From assembly GCA_022494885.1 (NCBI GenBank), contig JAGVSM010000484.1, positions 248,001 through 312,000 on the forward strand: a stretch of 64,000 bases of DNA, read 5' to 3'. The translations under genes and the position numbers were made by a program. Source of the stretch: Micrasema longulum (taxonomy: Eukaryota > Arthropoda > Insecta > Trichoptera > Brachycentridae). The notes beneath the pieces were generated by a model, which worked only from the letters and a program-made list of their open reading frames with translations, was not told the origin of the DNA and did no database searches. This document shows positions 44,864 through 57,429 of this stretch, in pieces. Numbering within the stretch: position 1 is the first letter of the stretch; every line of letters starts with the position of its first letter.

Positions 44864-45390
44864 GGGGCAGCACGGCGGGGCTGGCGGAGGCGCTGGAGGG
44901 CGAGTCGCGCCTCCACCGCGCGCTGCTGGCGGTGCTGGACACGCTGTTCTCGTGCGCGCTGCTGGCGCCCGCCGTGGTGGGCTACTGGCGCGGCACGTGG
45001 GAGCTGTTCAGCCTGCTGCTGTACCCCGACTGCCCCGTGCTCAGCCACGCGCTGTCGCTCGCCCTCGGCACGGTGGGCCACCTGGCGCTCATGCTGTCGC
45101 AGGCCTTCTTCAAGCGTCACCTGCACCCGGACCAGGGCCGCCTGCGCTACTACGTGTGCTCGCGGCTCTACACCTACGTGTACGGCGTGGTGAGCGTCAA
45201 CTCGTGGCGCGGCCCGTGGGGCCTCATGGGCATTCTGATGGGGCGCGGGAGCTCCGCAGCCCCCATAGTGGTGAGCTTGGTGGCGCTGGCTGCCTTGCGC
45301 TGTCTCCGGAACATCACGGCGCCCCCCTTCGCGCTCGTTTTAGACAAACCTAAAGAGTACTTCGATGTACCGTCAATATTCCGTATTTCG
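44860..45390 (+). CDS. fusl: Fuseless-family protein, exon B1 (repeats 1 and 2)
   Basis: Encodes 177 intact residues. Repeat 1: membrane segment about 21-41 (LLAVLDTLFSCALLAPAVVG), WRGTW at 43-47, LYPDCPVLSHA linker, second membrane segment about 64-81. A short hydrophilic loop with KRHLHPDQGRL follows. Repeat 2: membrane segment about 99-113, NSWRGPW at 114-120, another about 135-149, then LRNITAPPFALVLDKPKEYF. The WRG.W plus LRN..APPF..V.D..KEYF pattern is the Fuseless family. Ends TTTCG|GTAAGA, phase 0, and joins exon B2. Lacks the long charged head of exon A1. Fly Fuseless is a presynaptic multi-pass protein; the same role here is inferred. GC-rich codons throughout. Confidence 0.85.
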
Positions 45391-46437
45391 GTAAGATTTT
45401 CATATTTATTAAACGCGACCTATCGAAAATTTATTCACCTCAGTATATTAGGTATTTATAATAATTTTGCACTATTCGTTTTGTGCGAACAAAAAGTTCT
45501 GATATTTTATACGATTTTTATTTAACGAAATCAGCAAACATTATAATATTTGGAATTGGAAGATAAGTGTTTTTTTTGGGAAATATTGGCATGGGTAAAA
45601 AATTGAGGAAGATCTGAAAAAAAATACCTTTAGGACTCCCTGTATTGGATTTTTGATGTTACCACTTGTAAATTATTATTGTCACTCTTTCTAACATCTT
45701 AATTTTTTTATTCGGTAGTAAAAATAAGTTCCTAAGATTAAATGTAAACATACTAATTATTAATTTTATTTTTAAACCTTTATTTATTTAAATTTTAGTT
45801 TGATCTAGTTCATTAAATTGTGTTTTTTTATTTAAAAAAAAAAACTATATTAACCAGTATGTTTTAGCAAAAACAATAATAACAGGTGCGCTAAGTTTTT
45901 TAATGTCAAATCAGAAATGTAATGTAAATAAAGAGATACCCAACCCAATACACAAATTACATTGATCAGATTTGGGACACATTGGAGACATTCATGTAGA
46001 GGTAAAAATTTCTGTTAAATACAGATTTTATATTTATTTTATGTTACCTACCAGTACAAGTAAAAATGAAAAAAATAATTAGTACATAAAATGCTCCAAT
46101 GACTTACTTCCAAACATTTTTTTTTAATTTCTCAATATATTTTCATAATAAAATTAAATCAGGTCTCGGTATACAAAATTACTTTATCACCCGGAATTTG
46201 AAATAACTCAACGTTTTTCTGTTTGTTTATAAAAACATTATAACGTCATATAGATAATAATATTGTGACTGATTTAAATAGGTTTATAGTAAATCCGCTA
46301 TCTGTTAAAATCTCTTGCGGTGTATTTATATTTTTAAATTTATTTATTAAAAGAAAACGACAACTATTATAACAAAAAAAACAATATTTACAAATAAACC
46401 AAAACTATAGGCTAATAATTAAAGTTTTCTATATACA

Positions 46438-47602
46438 GGAAGGCCGGAAAAATAACGTTCATAGGTAAAATGTAGGGTAGGTGTTTCATATTGAGGGGTA
46501 TCCGAATCACCCTCATGTATGTTCCGCGACTTTGCGTAGTTTTGGAGTTATGATTTTTTTAATGGGTTTTTGAAAATTTTCGACCGTATCGGTTTTTATT
46601 TTTTGATTTGTGGACGGTTTTTTCGGGATTTTTTTGTAATTCATTCTTTATAAATTGTACTTTCACGCATAAAGTAATCAGCCTTGTGACATTAATGAAA
46701 GCTACAAAAGTTTTAACCTAAAATGGAGAATTTAAGTTCGAGCGAGCATATATGTACACATACACATACATATACCCACATAAGTATTCATACATATATA
46801 CATATACATAAACACCCTTACATACACATACATACATAGATATATATATTTATAAATTTAGTTCGGTTATAGTTAATAATTTAGTTTCTGAGTAACTTTG
46901 AAAACTGCGCTAGACTCTAAGCTTTTGTTAAATATAAAAAAAAGTAGCACGTAATGAGCTATTATTCGCTGGAGTTAGCCTTCAAAGATACTGAGGTGGA
47001 AAATCCCTCAGTCTTTCTCACCTTGTGTTTACTACTCGCTAATCGTGTCGCCATTTTATCTTTAACAGCTATTTTTTGTTTACACACCATCTATCATAAT
47101 TATCCTTAGGAATTTTCCGGCTCCGTATCTTTGAAGGATGATTTCAGCAAATAATAGCCTGTGAAGTGCTATTTCTTTTTTGTATTATTACAAAGGCTTA
47201 GAGTCTAGCGCAATTTTTAAAATAACTTAAAAACTATGGAATTGTCATTTTAGATTTTTATTTTTAAGTTGAAAGTTTCTTTTTGACTCGCTCGAACTTT
47301 AATTCTGCGTTAAAACGCAAAAGGTAAAAACTTTTGTAACTTCCGTAAATGATACAAAGGTAATTACTTTATGCGTAAAAGTACAATTTATAAAGAATGA
47401 GTAAAAATCCCAAAAAACTTTATACAAATTTAAAAAAAAATAAAACCAATCCGCTCGAAAATTCTCAAAAACTCATTAAAAATAATCATAACTCGAAAAC
47501 TACGAAAAATCGCGGAACATACATGGGGGTGATTCGGATACATTCGGATGAGGTACGAACATTTTGCCTTTGGACGTCACTTCTCCGGCCATCCTGTATA
47601 AC
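46438..47602. mobile_element. 1.17-kb foldback element with TACAGGAWGGCCGG ends
   Basis: Left ACAGGAAGGCCGGAAAAATA and right TTCTCCGGCCATCCTGTAT are inverted. The symmetry continues inward through GGTGATTCGGAT-type and ACTTTATGCGTAAAAGTAC (right) versus its inverse (left), and even the centre is mirrored (GCTAGACTCTAAGC near 46910 and its inverse GCTTAGAGTCTAGC near 47198). Nearly the whole element is a palindrome. TA flanks suit a Tc1/mariner-type MITE. A CATACA-rich microsatellite (46750-46850) lies in the left half. Confidence 0.8.
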
Positions 47603-47649
47603 TAAATAAAATGCCAAAAAATAAGAAAAAAAGCGACCCGTGAAAAGCC

Positions 47650-47960
47650 ATTCCGTATAATTTATTTATTATTTAAGTACTTTATATACATATTTACGTA
47701 TATATTAATAAGGGCGAGCATATTGCCTTAAGGCAATTTCTTCCCACCTAACCAAATAATTCCATTCATCCATCGTTCCACTTGTAAAAAAAAATGTTAC
47801 AACATAAATAAACAAGAATATGCGAAAGAAAAAGTTTTTTGCTTACTCGGTCCTAAAAATTATTTTCGTCAGCGGATCCATACAGAGTAACCCCAGATCA
47901 GCATTCCCTCCTTTCTTTTTTCAAACAAGAGAAAATAATTATAATATAAAAGCATACAAA
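47650..47960. repeat. Dispersed repeat, second copy of 1685-1960
   Basis: TAAGGGCGAGCATATTGCC and TTAAGGCAATTTCTTCCC match the first copy. Confidence 0.55.
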
Positions 47961-48149
47961 AAATAAAATAGGTAAAAAATAATTCAATAGGAACATTTTG
48001 ATTAAATTAAAACTATTATTTGCCATTAAGGTTTTAGCATTTTGTTTAAAGTTGTTTAAAGCAAGGAAATATATATCGATTTAAGGAAAAAAATGTTGTA
48101 ATAATTTAGGTTTCTAGGGAAAGATTTTAAGCACAAATAAAAAAATTCA

Positions 48150-50110
48150 ATAATGCTTGCAGCCGAGTTGTACGTTGAGGGATAGGAATTTAAATTTTAT
48201 CAAGCAGTTGTGGGCAATCTAAGTTGTTATTGCTATTTTGTAAAGGAAGACGGTATCAAGATGGTTCTTCTGGATTACAAGGTACCGATTTTGTGATGTA
48301 CTGCAGCTTCTTCATAGTTATAGAAATGCACATTTTGCCGATAGTTTCAGTATTTCAAAGTTTGTTTTTGAATCTTTTTAATTCCTAAAATATATTTGGA
48401 ATATTGAGGAGACACGACTTTAGAGTAATATTCAAGGATATGCATGCGTGCATAAGTAAAATATATTTTTATTAGTGTCGGTGGATTGCTAAAAGGCTTA
48501 CAGACTCTTATTGTAAAGCCCAGTGGTTTGTAAGCTTTGCTAACTGTCTTCACTATGTCTTCTTCATATGTCCATTTTTTATCTGAATATACACCAAGGT
48601 AATATACAAATGCTCATCAACTAATACTGCTTCGGTAATTTTGCATTCATTTATAAAATAAAGGGATGGTTTTATAATTTTATTTCTAGTAAAGGTAGCA
48701 TTTGGAGACATTTAAACAAAGGTAGTTATCATCGCAGTATTTAACGACCTTATCAAGGTCTTTATAGAGATTGTTAATTTCTTCTAAAGTTTTAATTTTG
48801 TTGAAAATTTTCATATCATCGGCGTACTGGAAAAAAGGGCAAATTCAAAGCAGTAAAAAATGAAATTTATGTAAACATTAAAAAGAAGAGGACCTAGAAT
48901 CGATCGCTGGGGAACTCCTGAAGGAGCACATTTAAATAAAGATACAAACCCAGCCCCAACCATGGCTTAAAGTCTTTTTTCTATATAAAAGCTAAACCAT
49001 TCAATCAGTTTTAATTTTTCTTTGAGAACCGTGTGACAAACTTTGTCGAATGCTTTAAATAAAGCCATGTATAGAACGTCAACCTGTATTTTTTTGTCCA
49101 TATTTTTATGAGCGCAGTCAATCAAATACGCTAGATTGGTTAAAACAGATATTTACGAAAAAAACCATGAAGATTGATGTTTATATATTTTTAATTGCGG
49201 GATAAACCTGATTGTAATTAATAGATTCAATCATTTTACTATATACTGAAAGAATAGGCCTACATATAGTTATTTATTTCATTTCTGCACCCTGACTTGT
49301 ATATAAGCATTATTAAAGCCTCTTCTCATTGCTTAGATCTACGCTTTTATGAATAGACCATTATAACATCACCGTTAGTGGTAAAGCTAAAGATTTAGTG
49401 CAATTTTTGACGAAGATAGTAGGAATTTTATCACGTCCAGCACCTGTACTGACGTCAAGTTTACTAAGGTACAATTAATGTTTTTTCGCAAATATCAACA
49501 TTATTTATAAACTTTAAGTCATTTACTACTCAAGTTTTATCTGGTATATAAATTTGATGATAATTATTCAATGTGGAATGAATGTATTCGGAGAATTTTT
49601 CACAAATGTTTAAATCTTCTTTAATCATTTCACCGCCATGACGCACTGTTTTTGGGATAGAATTGTTTTTCCTTTTACTTTTAACATAATTCCAGGTGCA
49701 TTTTGGGGCACTAATAACGAGTATATTTGTTTCTGTGTTGCGTATGTAGCTGTAAAACTCTTCTTTCAGTTTAAACGCTTTTGACGAGGCCGTAAAAGGT
49801 TGAAGTGTGTTTGTCAGCTATGTTGTTGTAGTTTTTCAATTTTTTATGGTATTTTTTTTTCTCTTATAACCTTAATAAGAGCATTAAAATACCATTGTGG
49901 CAACTAAGTGGTTCTTGGTATTTTGTAAGGTATGTAAATTTCAATGGTTTATGAAGGTGGAAGAAAGAGTCAACAGCATGCTCAATATTCATTTCCTAGA
50001 AGTTGTCATGTCAATCAATGTTTTGTAAGATCTTCATCGATTGAGGTATAATTGGCGTTATGAAAAATAAAAAGTTTGTTCTGCATCTCTTCTCGTGGCA
50101 AAATATATGT
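48150..50110 (-). pseudogene. Decayed non-LTR reverse transcriptase (Jockey/CR1-like)
   Basis: Minus-strand text shows MALFKAFDKVCHTVLKEKLK (the D..KAFD..H..L motif, near 49060), CAPSGVPQRSILGPLLFNVY (SGVPQGS motif, near 48920) and, after a one-base frameshift, QYADDMKIFNKIK (YADD catalytic box, near 48815). Order and spacing are those of the reverse-transcriptase palm. Sequence to about 48150 is the region downstream. Many stops; not functional. Confidence 0.8.
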
Positions 50111-50484
50111 TAATTATTTCCAAAATGGTTATCTTCAGCCACAATTGGAATCATAGACCGTGTTATTTTTAATTCCACATATTCCAGAGCAAGGTCCAGA
50201 TATCTTAAGTTAGAATTCCTTACATGATTATATTGTTTTGCATTTATGTATAACATGAGATCAATGAGCCGTACACTAACTGAATACGCGTAAGATGTTG
50301 CCATAAGGTATATACAACACTTTTGTACGCAGTAACTTGGAGTTTGCTTTTATTGTGTGAAGCCCACAATACATAACAAACAAAAAAAGGACTGAAAATG
50401 TTCAACAAACAAATTTAAAATTCCTAGATTATACAAACAATAAAACGCTTTGCACTTAGTCAATCTGTTAAACAAAATGGATTG

Positions 50485-50990
50485 TTCACCCTTGAAAATA
50501 GACGCACTATATCTGAATTATGCTATTTATATAAATTATTAAATAATAAAGTAGACTCTTTTAACCTACTTTCAAAAATTAATCTTAATGTTTCCTTTCG
50601 CGTGACAAGAAATAAGTATTTATTCCATCTGCCAATCTGTAGCACTAACAATGCACAACACTCTTTCCTCTATCGTTCTTGCTCTAACTATAATGTTTTT
50701 TTTTCGTCTATTGATATATTAAACACGATATTAAACCTTTAATTTATTTAAAAATAAATTAAGACTCATTCTTTCTGGCTGCGATACGATCCCACTTGCT
50801 ATTTAATGATGCTCACACTTTCAAATACCTGAACCTTAATCCCACACAAACACACCCTTTTGTTGTACCACAATTTAATATGTATAATTTTTATTTAGAA
50901 ATTTCGCTGATCTGTCTTTAAACCATATCTTTTTTATGTTGTTACATCATTGTCGACTGTTTGTTTCAGTAAAATAAATAAATAAGGTAC
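50485..50990 (+). pseudogene. Non-LTR retrotransposon 3' end, copy 2
   Basis: An 86-codon frame reads LCYLYKLLNNKVDSFNLLSK and FLYRSCSNYNVFFSSIDIL, better preserved than copy 1 at 18425. The 3' UTR with GCTGCGATACGATCCCACTT and an AAATAAATAAGG-type tail is shared. Both copies start at nearly the same point, as expected for repeated 5' truncation. Confidence 0.75.
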
Positions 50991-51634
50991 ACTTCACCTG
51001 AGGATTGGTCCCTTTTTATGTCGCTAAGATTAAAATCACCAACAACTACGAAATTATTATCAGCATTTTTATCCGTTATCCACATGAGATAAAAAAAACT
51101 GGAAACTTGAATAGAGAAGGTCGGATTATGTTATCATACGTGATAAGTAAATAAAATCACGTCTAATAACCAATAACAATACCAATTATTGTAGTTATTT
51201 GACGAAATTATTAATTAGAAATAATCTTACTATGCTTCCTTTACTTATTATTTGATATACTCGAAATTTTCCAACGATAAATATGTAAACAACATAACGG
51301 TTTTTTCAGTATTTCATAAGCTTTTTGGTTGTACTACATAAATGAATTTCGTGTCTTTAAAGACGATGTTTATTTATTTGAAGCAATAAACCATAAAATA
51401 TTTTAAAAATGCAAAAAATGGCATTTGATTAATTTAAATTGTTTATTTTTTATGTTACCTCGTATATGAAATTTGATTTGTTTAGCGTAAGGATGTGGGA
51501 CATTATCTTCATTGTTTTGCTCAAACCTGAGCGTAGTAGTCTTCAGAGGTGTCAGGAATTTGATGTATATATAATACGCTTCCAATCCTCCTGATCCTGG
51601 ACCGAGTTGAGAACAACGTATGATTTCTTTACTT

Positions 51635-52280
51635 ATTATCAGACTACCCAAAAAACGAATTAAAAAAACTCAAAATCAAGAAATCATCTGATTTTGCCAT
51701 TTCAAAACGAATGTTTTTTTTTTAATCGCGCAATAATAAAAAAATTAAAAATATCTTCTTTTTTTAAAAAAAGAGAATACAATTCTATAAAAAAGTTTTC
51801 AACTAAAGTATTTCAATAAATTTTATTTTTACAAAGTGTTACCAAAAGCATAATTTTACGTAGAAATAAAAGAAAATGCCACAAAAATGTATGTGATTTA
51901 AAATGCCTGTATTTCTTTTTAAAATCAAAAACTTAAAATTTGGCTTAGGCCACTTTCATATTCAACTTATTATCTTCTCTAAATTAATTATTACACCAAA
52001 TTTTTGTTCAATACTTAGTCTTTATTGAGATCCTAGATACCAAAGTTTAGTCTAAATTTGAAATGGCGTAATCTGCCGGTCTAAAAGTAATTATTTTTTA
52101 GTTACATAAAGTTTTTAAGTATATTTTTTAACAGAAATAAATACCTTTAAAAAATATTGTTTTTATAGAATTTATGTTTTTTTATTTTTTTATTATTGCG
52201 CGATTCAAAAAAAATATTCGTTATGAAATGGCAAAATCGTTTGATTTCTTAATTTTGCGTTCGTTTTACCAGACTACATA
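51635..52280. mobile_element. Foldback MITE of about 640 bp
   Basis: Left CAAGAAATCATCTGATTTTG then CCATTTC, and right GAAATGGCAAAATCGTTTGA then TTTCTTAA, are inverted; symmetry continues through ATTGCGCGATT near 52195 and AATCGCGCAATAAT near 51724. Arms are about 150 bp. No coding capacity. Confidence 0.7.
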
Positions 52281-52634
52281 CAGCCTTAAGAGAATAGGCG
52301 AAATATGTTTTTTTATGAACAGGTATTTGAATATTGTTTATCTGCCACTCTCTTGCAAATGCCTTGGACAATTTAACCTTACTTACATTGATGTTTTGCT
52401 TTCCCATTATCAGCACCCCACAATTGAACTGTTTTTTTTTACGAAAGAGTATTAGTGTGAAATTTACTGTATTGGTACCTTTTCCGTTTTTCAAAACTAT
52501 GATAATTGTATACCATCCGTCCGTCCGAAGACGGCAGAAATAACTGGGCGCTTCTTTGTGTTTTTGAGTGGTCTTAGCTCCCATAAAATACAATTTATCA
52601 AAAAAGCAAAATAATATAAATACCAACAATATTT

Positions 52635-53110
52635 TGAGTTTGTCCAAGTTTTTGTAGACAAGGACTGAATTCAACTCCCAGGCGAGCTGTTAATATTAAA
52701 ATATTACAACAGAGATGAAGAACATTTTAGAGAAGGTAATATAGAAGTCTAGGCATCTACAGGGCTTATTACCTGACATTAGTTGGTTTAAGTGGTCACT
52801 TTACACAAAAAAATGTAAAATTTATTATTCTGCCCATATTTAAACATCCATTTTCATATAATTCGTGTAATTGAATTATTTCACCTACATACTAGGCAAC
52901 GCCTGAAAATGTTATTTTTTCCATTTCTATACTTCTTCATGGACCAGGTGAATTTATAAACATATAGATGTTCAAATATGGACAGGATGGTGAATGTTAC
53001 ACAGTGTATAAACTGGCCACTTAAACCAGCCAACAACAGGTAACAAGCCCTGTAAATGCCTAGACTTCCATATTTCCTTCTCAAAAGCGTTTTTGTTCTC
53101 TTTTGCAAAA
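52635..53110. mobile_element. R2 copies, opposed pair
   Basis: Left part has ACAGAGATGAAGAACATTTT and GGCATCTACAGGGCTTATT, right part the inverse GCCTAGACTTCCATATTTCC. ACTAGGCAACGCCTGAAAAT lies between. Edges are not well defined. Confidence 0.65.
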
Positions 53111-54080
53111 CAAAATAATAAATGAAAAATTGTGTCTTTTTAAAAAATATTTTGTTTTTTGGTGAAATCACATTGTATTATTAATATAAATTTAAACGCA
53201 TTAACATTGATAAACATAAAATAAAGCCAGTTATAAAAATAAATCTTAAGAAAAATGTATAATATTAAAAAATAGGAAAGAATGTGAATCTTTAAAAAAA
53301 AACAACTTTTTCTGTGTCATGTGAGTGAAATACCTTCAGTACCTTCTCAACAAGTTAGACGCATGCGAAGTTTTATATAATTTCAGTATTCCATAAAACA
53401 CAGTTTTCTTTACAAATAAACACTGTCATTAGGTAAGCTTAAATTTACCTTTTTTATTATGCGAATTCGTTCTTATGTTTTATCATTAAAATAAATAAAT
53501 ACTCCTTTATTTAGCACTTAAAAATTATCATAAGTTTATCTATAAAATGAAAGATTTTTCATTTATGATTAGTTTCTGTAGATGGAAAGATATTAGCTTT
53601 CTGAATCTAGTAGTGCTTTAAAATAAACTCAAATGGTCTAAAAATGTTTTTCCACAAAGCTAATGCCAATTTAATCCATAAAAAAATTACATCAATGTGT
53701 AAAATTATCGCTAATTATGAATTATAAAGTAAGTCTTTTTAAAAACAAATGTAATTTCAACTCCAAATAAAAATAAAGGACAATAATATAGGATTAGCCA
53801 ATAACTGCTTACTTATATTTATAAATAATTAATTTAACAATAAAAATGTGCACGGTTTGCAAATGTCTAATTCGTATAAAGCTTACAAGCTTATTTATTA
53901 CTTTACACTCTTTATCAAAATAAAATTCCATGTTTACTTATTTATTTAATTTATTATTAATTTGTTTTATTTTATATATTAATTAATAATTTAATTTATT
54001 TACATTACCTGTTCTTTCTAATGTGTGTTTTAAATTTTGGAGTTACGATACTGTAAAAGTTATTTCATTTTAATCTAAAT
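53110..54080. other. AT-rich intron, no gene seen
   Basis: No recognisable repeat or coding frame. Confidence 0.5.
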
Positions 54081-54084
54081 TTGT

Positions 54085-54490
54085 TGCGATGGAGAAGAAA
54101 AACGCTTTTGAGAAAGAAATATGGAAGTCTGGGTATTTACAGGGCTTATGACTTGTCATGGGCTGGTTGAAGTGGCCATTTTACACACTGTGTAATATTC
54201 ACCACCCGCCTATGTTTAAATATCTGCATTTCCTCAACTCTTACATCTTTTGACTTTTGTTAAGTAAAGGAGCTGAAACCTTTATCATGCGGGCAAAATT
54301 CATCTCGCTGGATCGATTCACCTACTAGGCAACACCTAAAAACAATTTTCCAATTTATATACTTCTTCTTATACCAGTTACTTAATTCAACAATGTTTTG
54401 GGTATGTTTAAATGTTTGCAAATAGGCTGAATTTCCTTCCTAAGGAGTTATTAAGATCTTAATTTGTTGCAACTTCTCTGTTGCAACAAC
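54085..54490 (+). mobile_element. R2 element copy
   Basis: TTTGAGAAAGAAATATGGAA, TTACAGGGCTTATGACTTG, ACTAGGCAACACCTAAAAAC and CTTCCTAAGGAGTTATT in family order. Confidence 0.7.
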
Positions 54491-55317
54491 ATACTCAAAA
54501 CATTGTTTATTTTATTTTGAATCAAAAATATGTTTTCTCAGTCTACCTCATATTCGAAATATACCCAATGATGTGATAATTATTGTATTTTATTATAATT
54601 AATTATTAATAATATTGTACTTAAGATAAGAAATATTACCTTTATTTAATTCTTGGAATAAAAGTGTTTATTTTGTGTACTATTGAACGTGAGTGGAATT
54701 AACAATACTAATTAACACGTGTACTGAAAATCGTACATTTTCAGGGTCAGCACTAGTGATACTCAAATTGCCTACAACTAGGAGTTTCCGTTCTTTTGGC
54801 TAAGAAACTAACTTGTGATTTTTAATATTTTTCATTAGAAAAAAAAATAAGCGGTGCATATTTATATTTTGCTTTCAGTAGCTGGTTCAAATAAAATATG
54901 TTTTGCTTTTCGTTAAGTTCAAATGACGTGAAAATGAACACTTTATAGAGAATAATTATTTTAGAAATGAGAGTTCGAGAGAATGAAGTAAATTCTCTCA
55001 TACGTTTTAAAATACCGCTGACATTAAATTGCATTTTTTTTTTAAGAATGTAATATTCACACAATTATTGTTATTTTTTACTTATATTTATTTTATTGTA
55101 TTAATTATTAACATAAACTGCGTCCGTTTGTTTCGCAAATTTAAATAGAAGCACCAAAAGTAAAAAACGACATATTTTTTTTTGCCAGGTTATTTTATTT
55201 ACAACTTTTAATATGTTGGAATTAATCTATGGTTGTATTCCGTTAAAAAAACGGTTTTTATTTTTTGGAACAATAACAAACTACTAGCAATCCATAGAAT
55301 ATAAAATATAACGTTCC
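54490..55317. other. AT-rich intron, no gene seen
   Basis: Small frames only; nothing recognised. Confidence 0.5.
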
Positions 55318-55895
55318 ACCATAGAATTAAGAATAGTCCAGAAGGAGAGCGTAGAATCATATTTGATTACATGTTCAAAAATCCCCCCACTTTGCCCCAC
55401 TTTCGCCACGCGCATGCATAAAGTTGCCGTGTATTGTTGCCAGATCGCGAAAAATATGACCATAACACAAATGTAAGATAATTATATTTCAAAAAAGCAA
55501 TTTCGGTCAAATGTCCACCACGACATTGTTAATTCCGAGAGGTACAGTTTTCGTTAGTTCTCTCATTAGATGAGCAAAAAATAAGCTAAAGTTCCACTAA
55601 GTCAATTAAAACCAATGTTCTTATTTATAAAAAGTAGCGTAAAAAAATTTACTACCCTGACAACATTAACAAAATGTCCATTTTGTTTCCTTTGTCAATA
55701 TTATAGGTGGAAAAATAAATGTAATGCATTGATTACTAACACGTGCATTTGCTACATACACATAAAATGTGATCCCATCCTGTTTCTTTTTGATCCCAGC
55801 AGCATTTCTACACTTTAAAATAACACAATACGCCATAGTTGAATTTAAATCGGAAGTTGCGTACAGAGCGACGTCAACAAAGAAACTAATGTGAC
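55318..55895. mobile_element. Second copy of the CCATAGAATT-ended repeat
   Basis: CCATAGAATTAAGAATAGTC, CCACCACGACATTGTTAATT and ATGTGATCCCATCCTGTTTC match the 32758 element. The right terminal repeat is missing or diverged. Confidence 0.65.
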
Positions 55896-57180
55896 TTTCA
55901 AAAATCTTATTTTTATATGCATAATACATAAAATATTTAAAACTAAACTAAAGAATATGAAAAAATGAAAGTAAAAGACACTTTCGTAAAAAAAATTACA
56001 TAGAGCAACAATAATGTCTTAGCGTTACTTGTTTATACAAAGATTAAAATATAATTATAAAGATTCATTTTATTCATTGAAATTTCAACGCTCGGTGCAG
56101 TTTGTATTAAACACAAGAAAATAAATTAATGAATCGGAGAACGGATCTTTAATTAATATATTAAATAGACTCTTATGCTGTTTTAAATCGATTCCATGCA
56201 CTTGGCAATAATTATTCTCACGTAGCTGATATTTTTAGCATTAATTTTAGTTTATATAAATTAACTCTATTTAATTATTTCAAAGATGGTGAACGGTGAT
56301 TTACATTTTTCGGGCTATTGTTATATACCTACCTATAATATATATTTACTGTACATTTTTATTTTTATTTTACTTTCTCTTTTTTTTTTCTACTTTTTTT
56401 GTACGTACATTTTTTGAGGTGTTATTTTTTAACATGACACAAAATATTTCTGTCTACCTATAAATATATACATTTTATTTATTATTCATTTTATCTTGCT
56501 GTATATGTTTATTTTTTACTACCTTTTGAACGTTTATGAATACATATTTATATATTTAATTGGATTGTTATTTTTAGCTCTAAAAAGAAATAAAATTGTA
56601 CAGTTATATTTTTAACTTTTTTTTGTTTAATCTACCTATGTGTATTTTTAAATATATACTTGTACTTTTTTTTTCTTGTTCTACCTTTTTTATGTACACG
56701 ATTTACTAAGTGCGGCGTTCATGCTAACTTTAATTTCTTTTTTCGTTTTCTTAATGTTTCAAATGTTTATTTCCACAAATAACCTATTTTTTGTAAGGTA
56801 AATAGGCACTATGTGTAGTATATATTATTTTTGAAGTAGAGAAATTAAAACTAAAATCAACACATACATATTCTATAATTCAAGGCCTCAAAACGTATCT
56901 CTTTTAAACGTTTTAAAATTATTGTAGGTTTTCAGTACCACTAAAATCATATATTATATTTTCTGAATTTTCAATTTCAATATTACTAAATGTGTACAAA
57001 ACATGTACATTTTAGCTAAGTCTTTCCAAAAAAAGACAGGTGCTCTTGCCAGCATTACAAAGAATACAATTAAATACAATAAACTAATACATAGAGAATA
57101 AACAAAGAAATAGAAAAAAGTGTAAAATATATCAATTAAAACATTCATGTATTTTTAGATTTAGTAAATTTAAAACTAAC
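55896..57180 (+). pseudogene. AT-rich intron with a retrotransposon tail fragment
   Basis: At about 56180-56300 the + frame reads AVLNRFHALGNNYSHVADIF, the counterpart of the 8318-8600 fragment. The remainder (to 57180) is T-rich unassigned DNA. Confidence 0.45.
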
Positions 57181-57345
57181 CGCAATCCTAAAAAAACGGG
57201 CATCATTTTAAAAAAATGTTTTCTTTAATTCACTCAAAAATCTTTGGTGTCTAATCTTGTTTTTTCCCCTAACCCATAAATTATTGAAAAGCTTCCTTCC
57301 ATTATATGTATCAATGCTAACATTGCAAGCTTGTACATATTATAG
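57180..57345 (-). pseudogene. Non-LTR retrotransposon C-terminal scrap
   Basis: The minus strand reads SIDTYNGRKLFNNLWVRGKN and then HQRFLSELK, resembling the N.LP....S...FK..L tail of Jockey/CR1-like ORF2. Weak alone. Confidence 0.35.
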
Positions 57346-57429
57346 TACCCATTAATTTACATTTCAATTGAATAAAAATTTATTATATTTTTATGCACTA
57401 CAAACGTATACATTCTCAGCCAAATGCAA

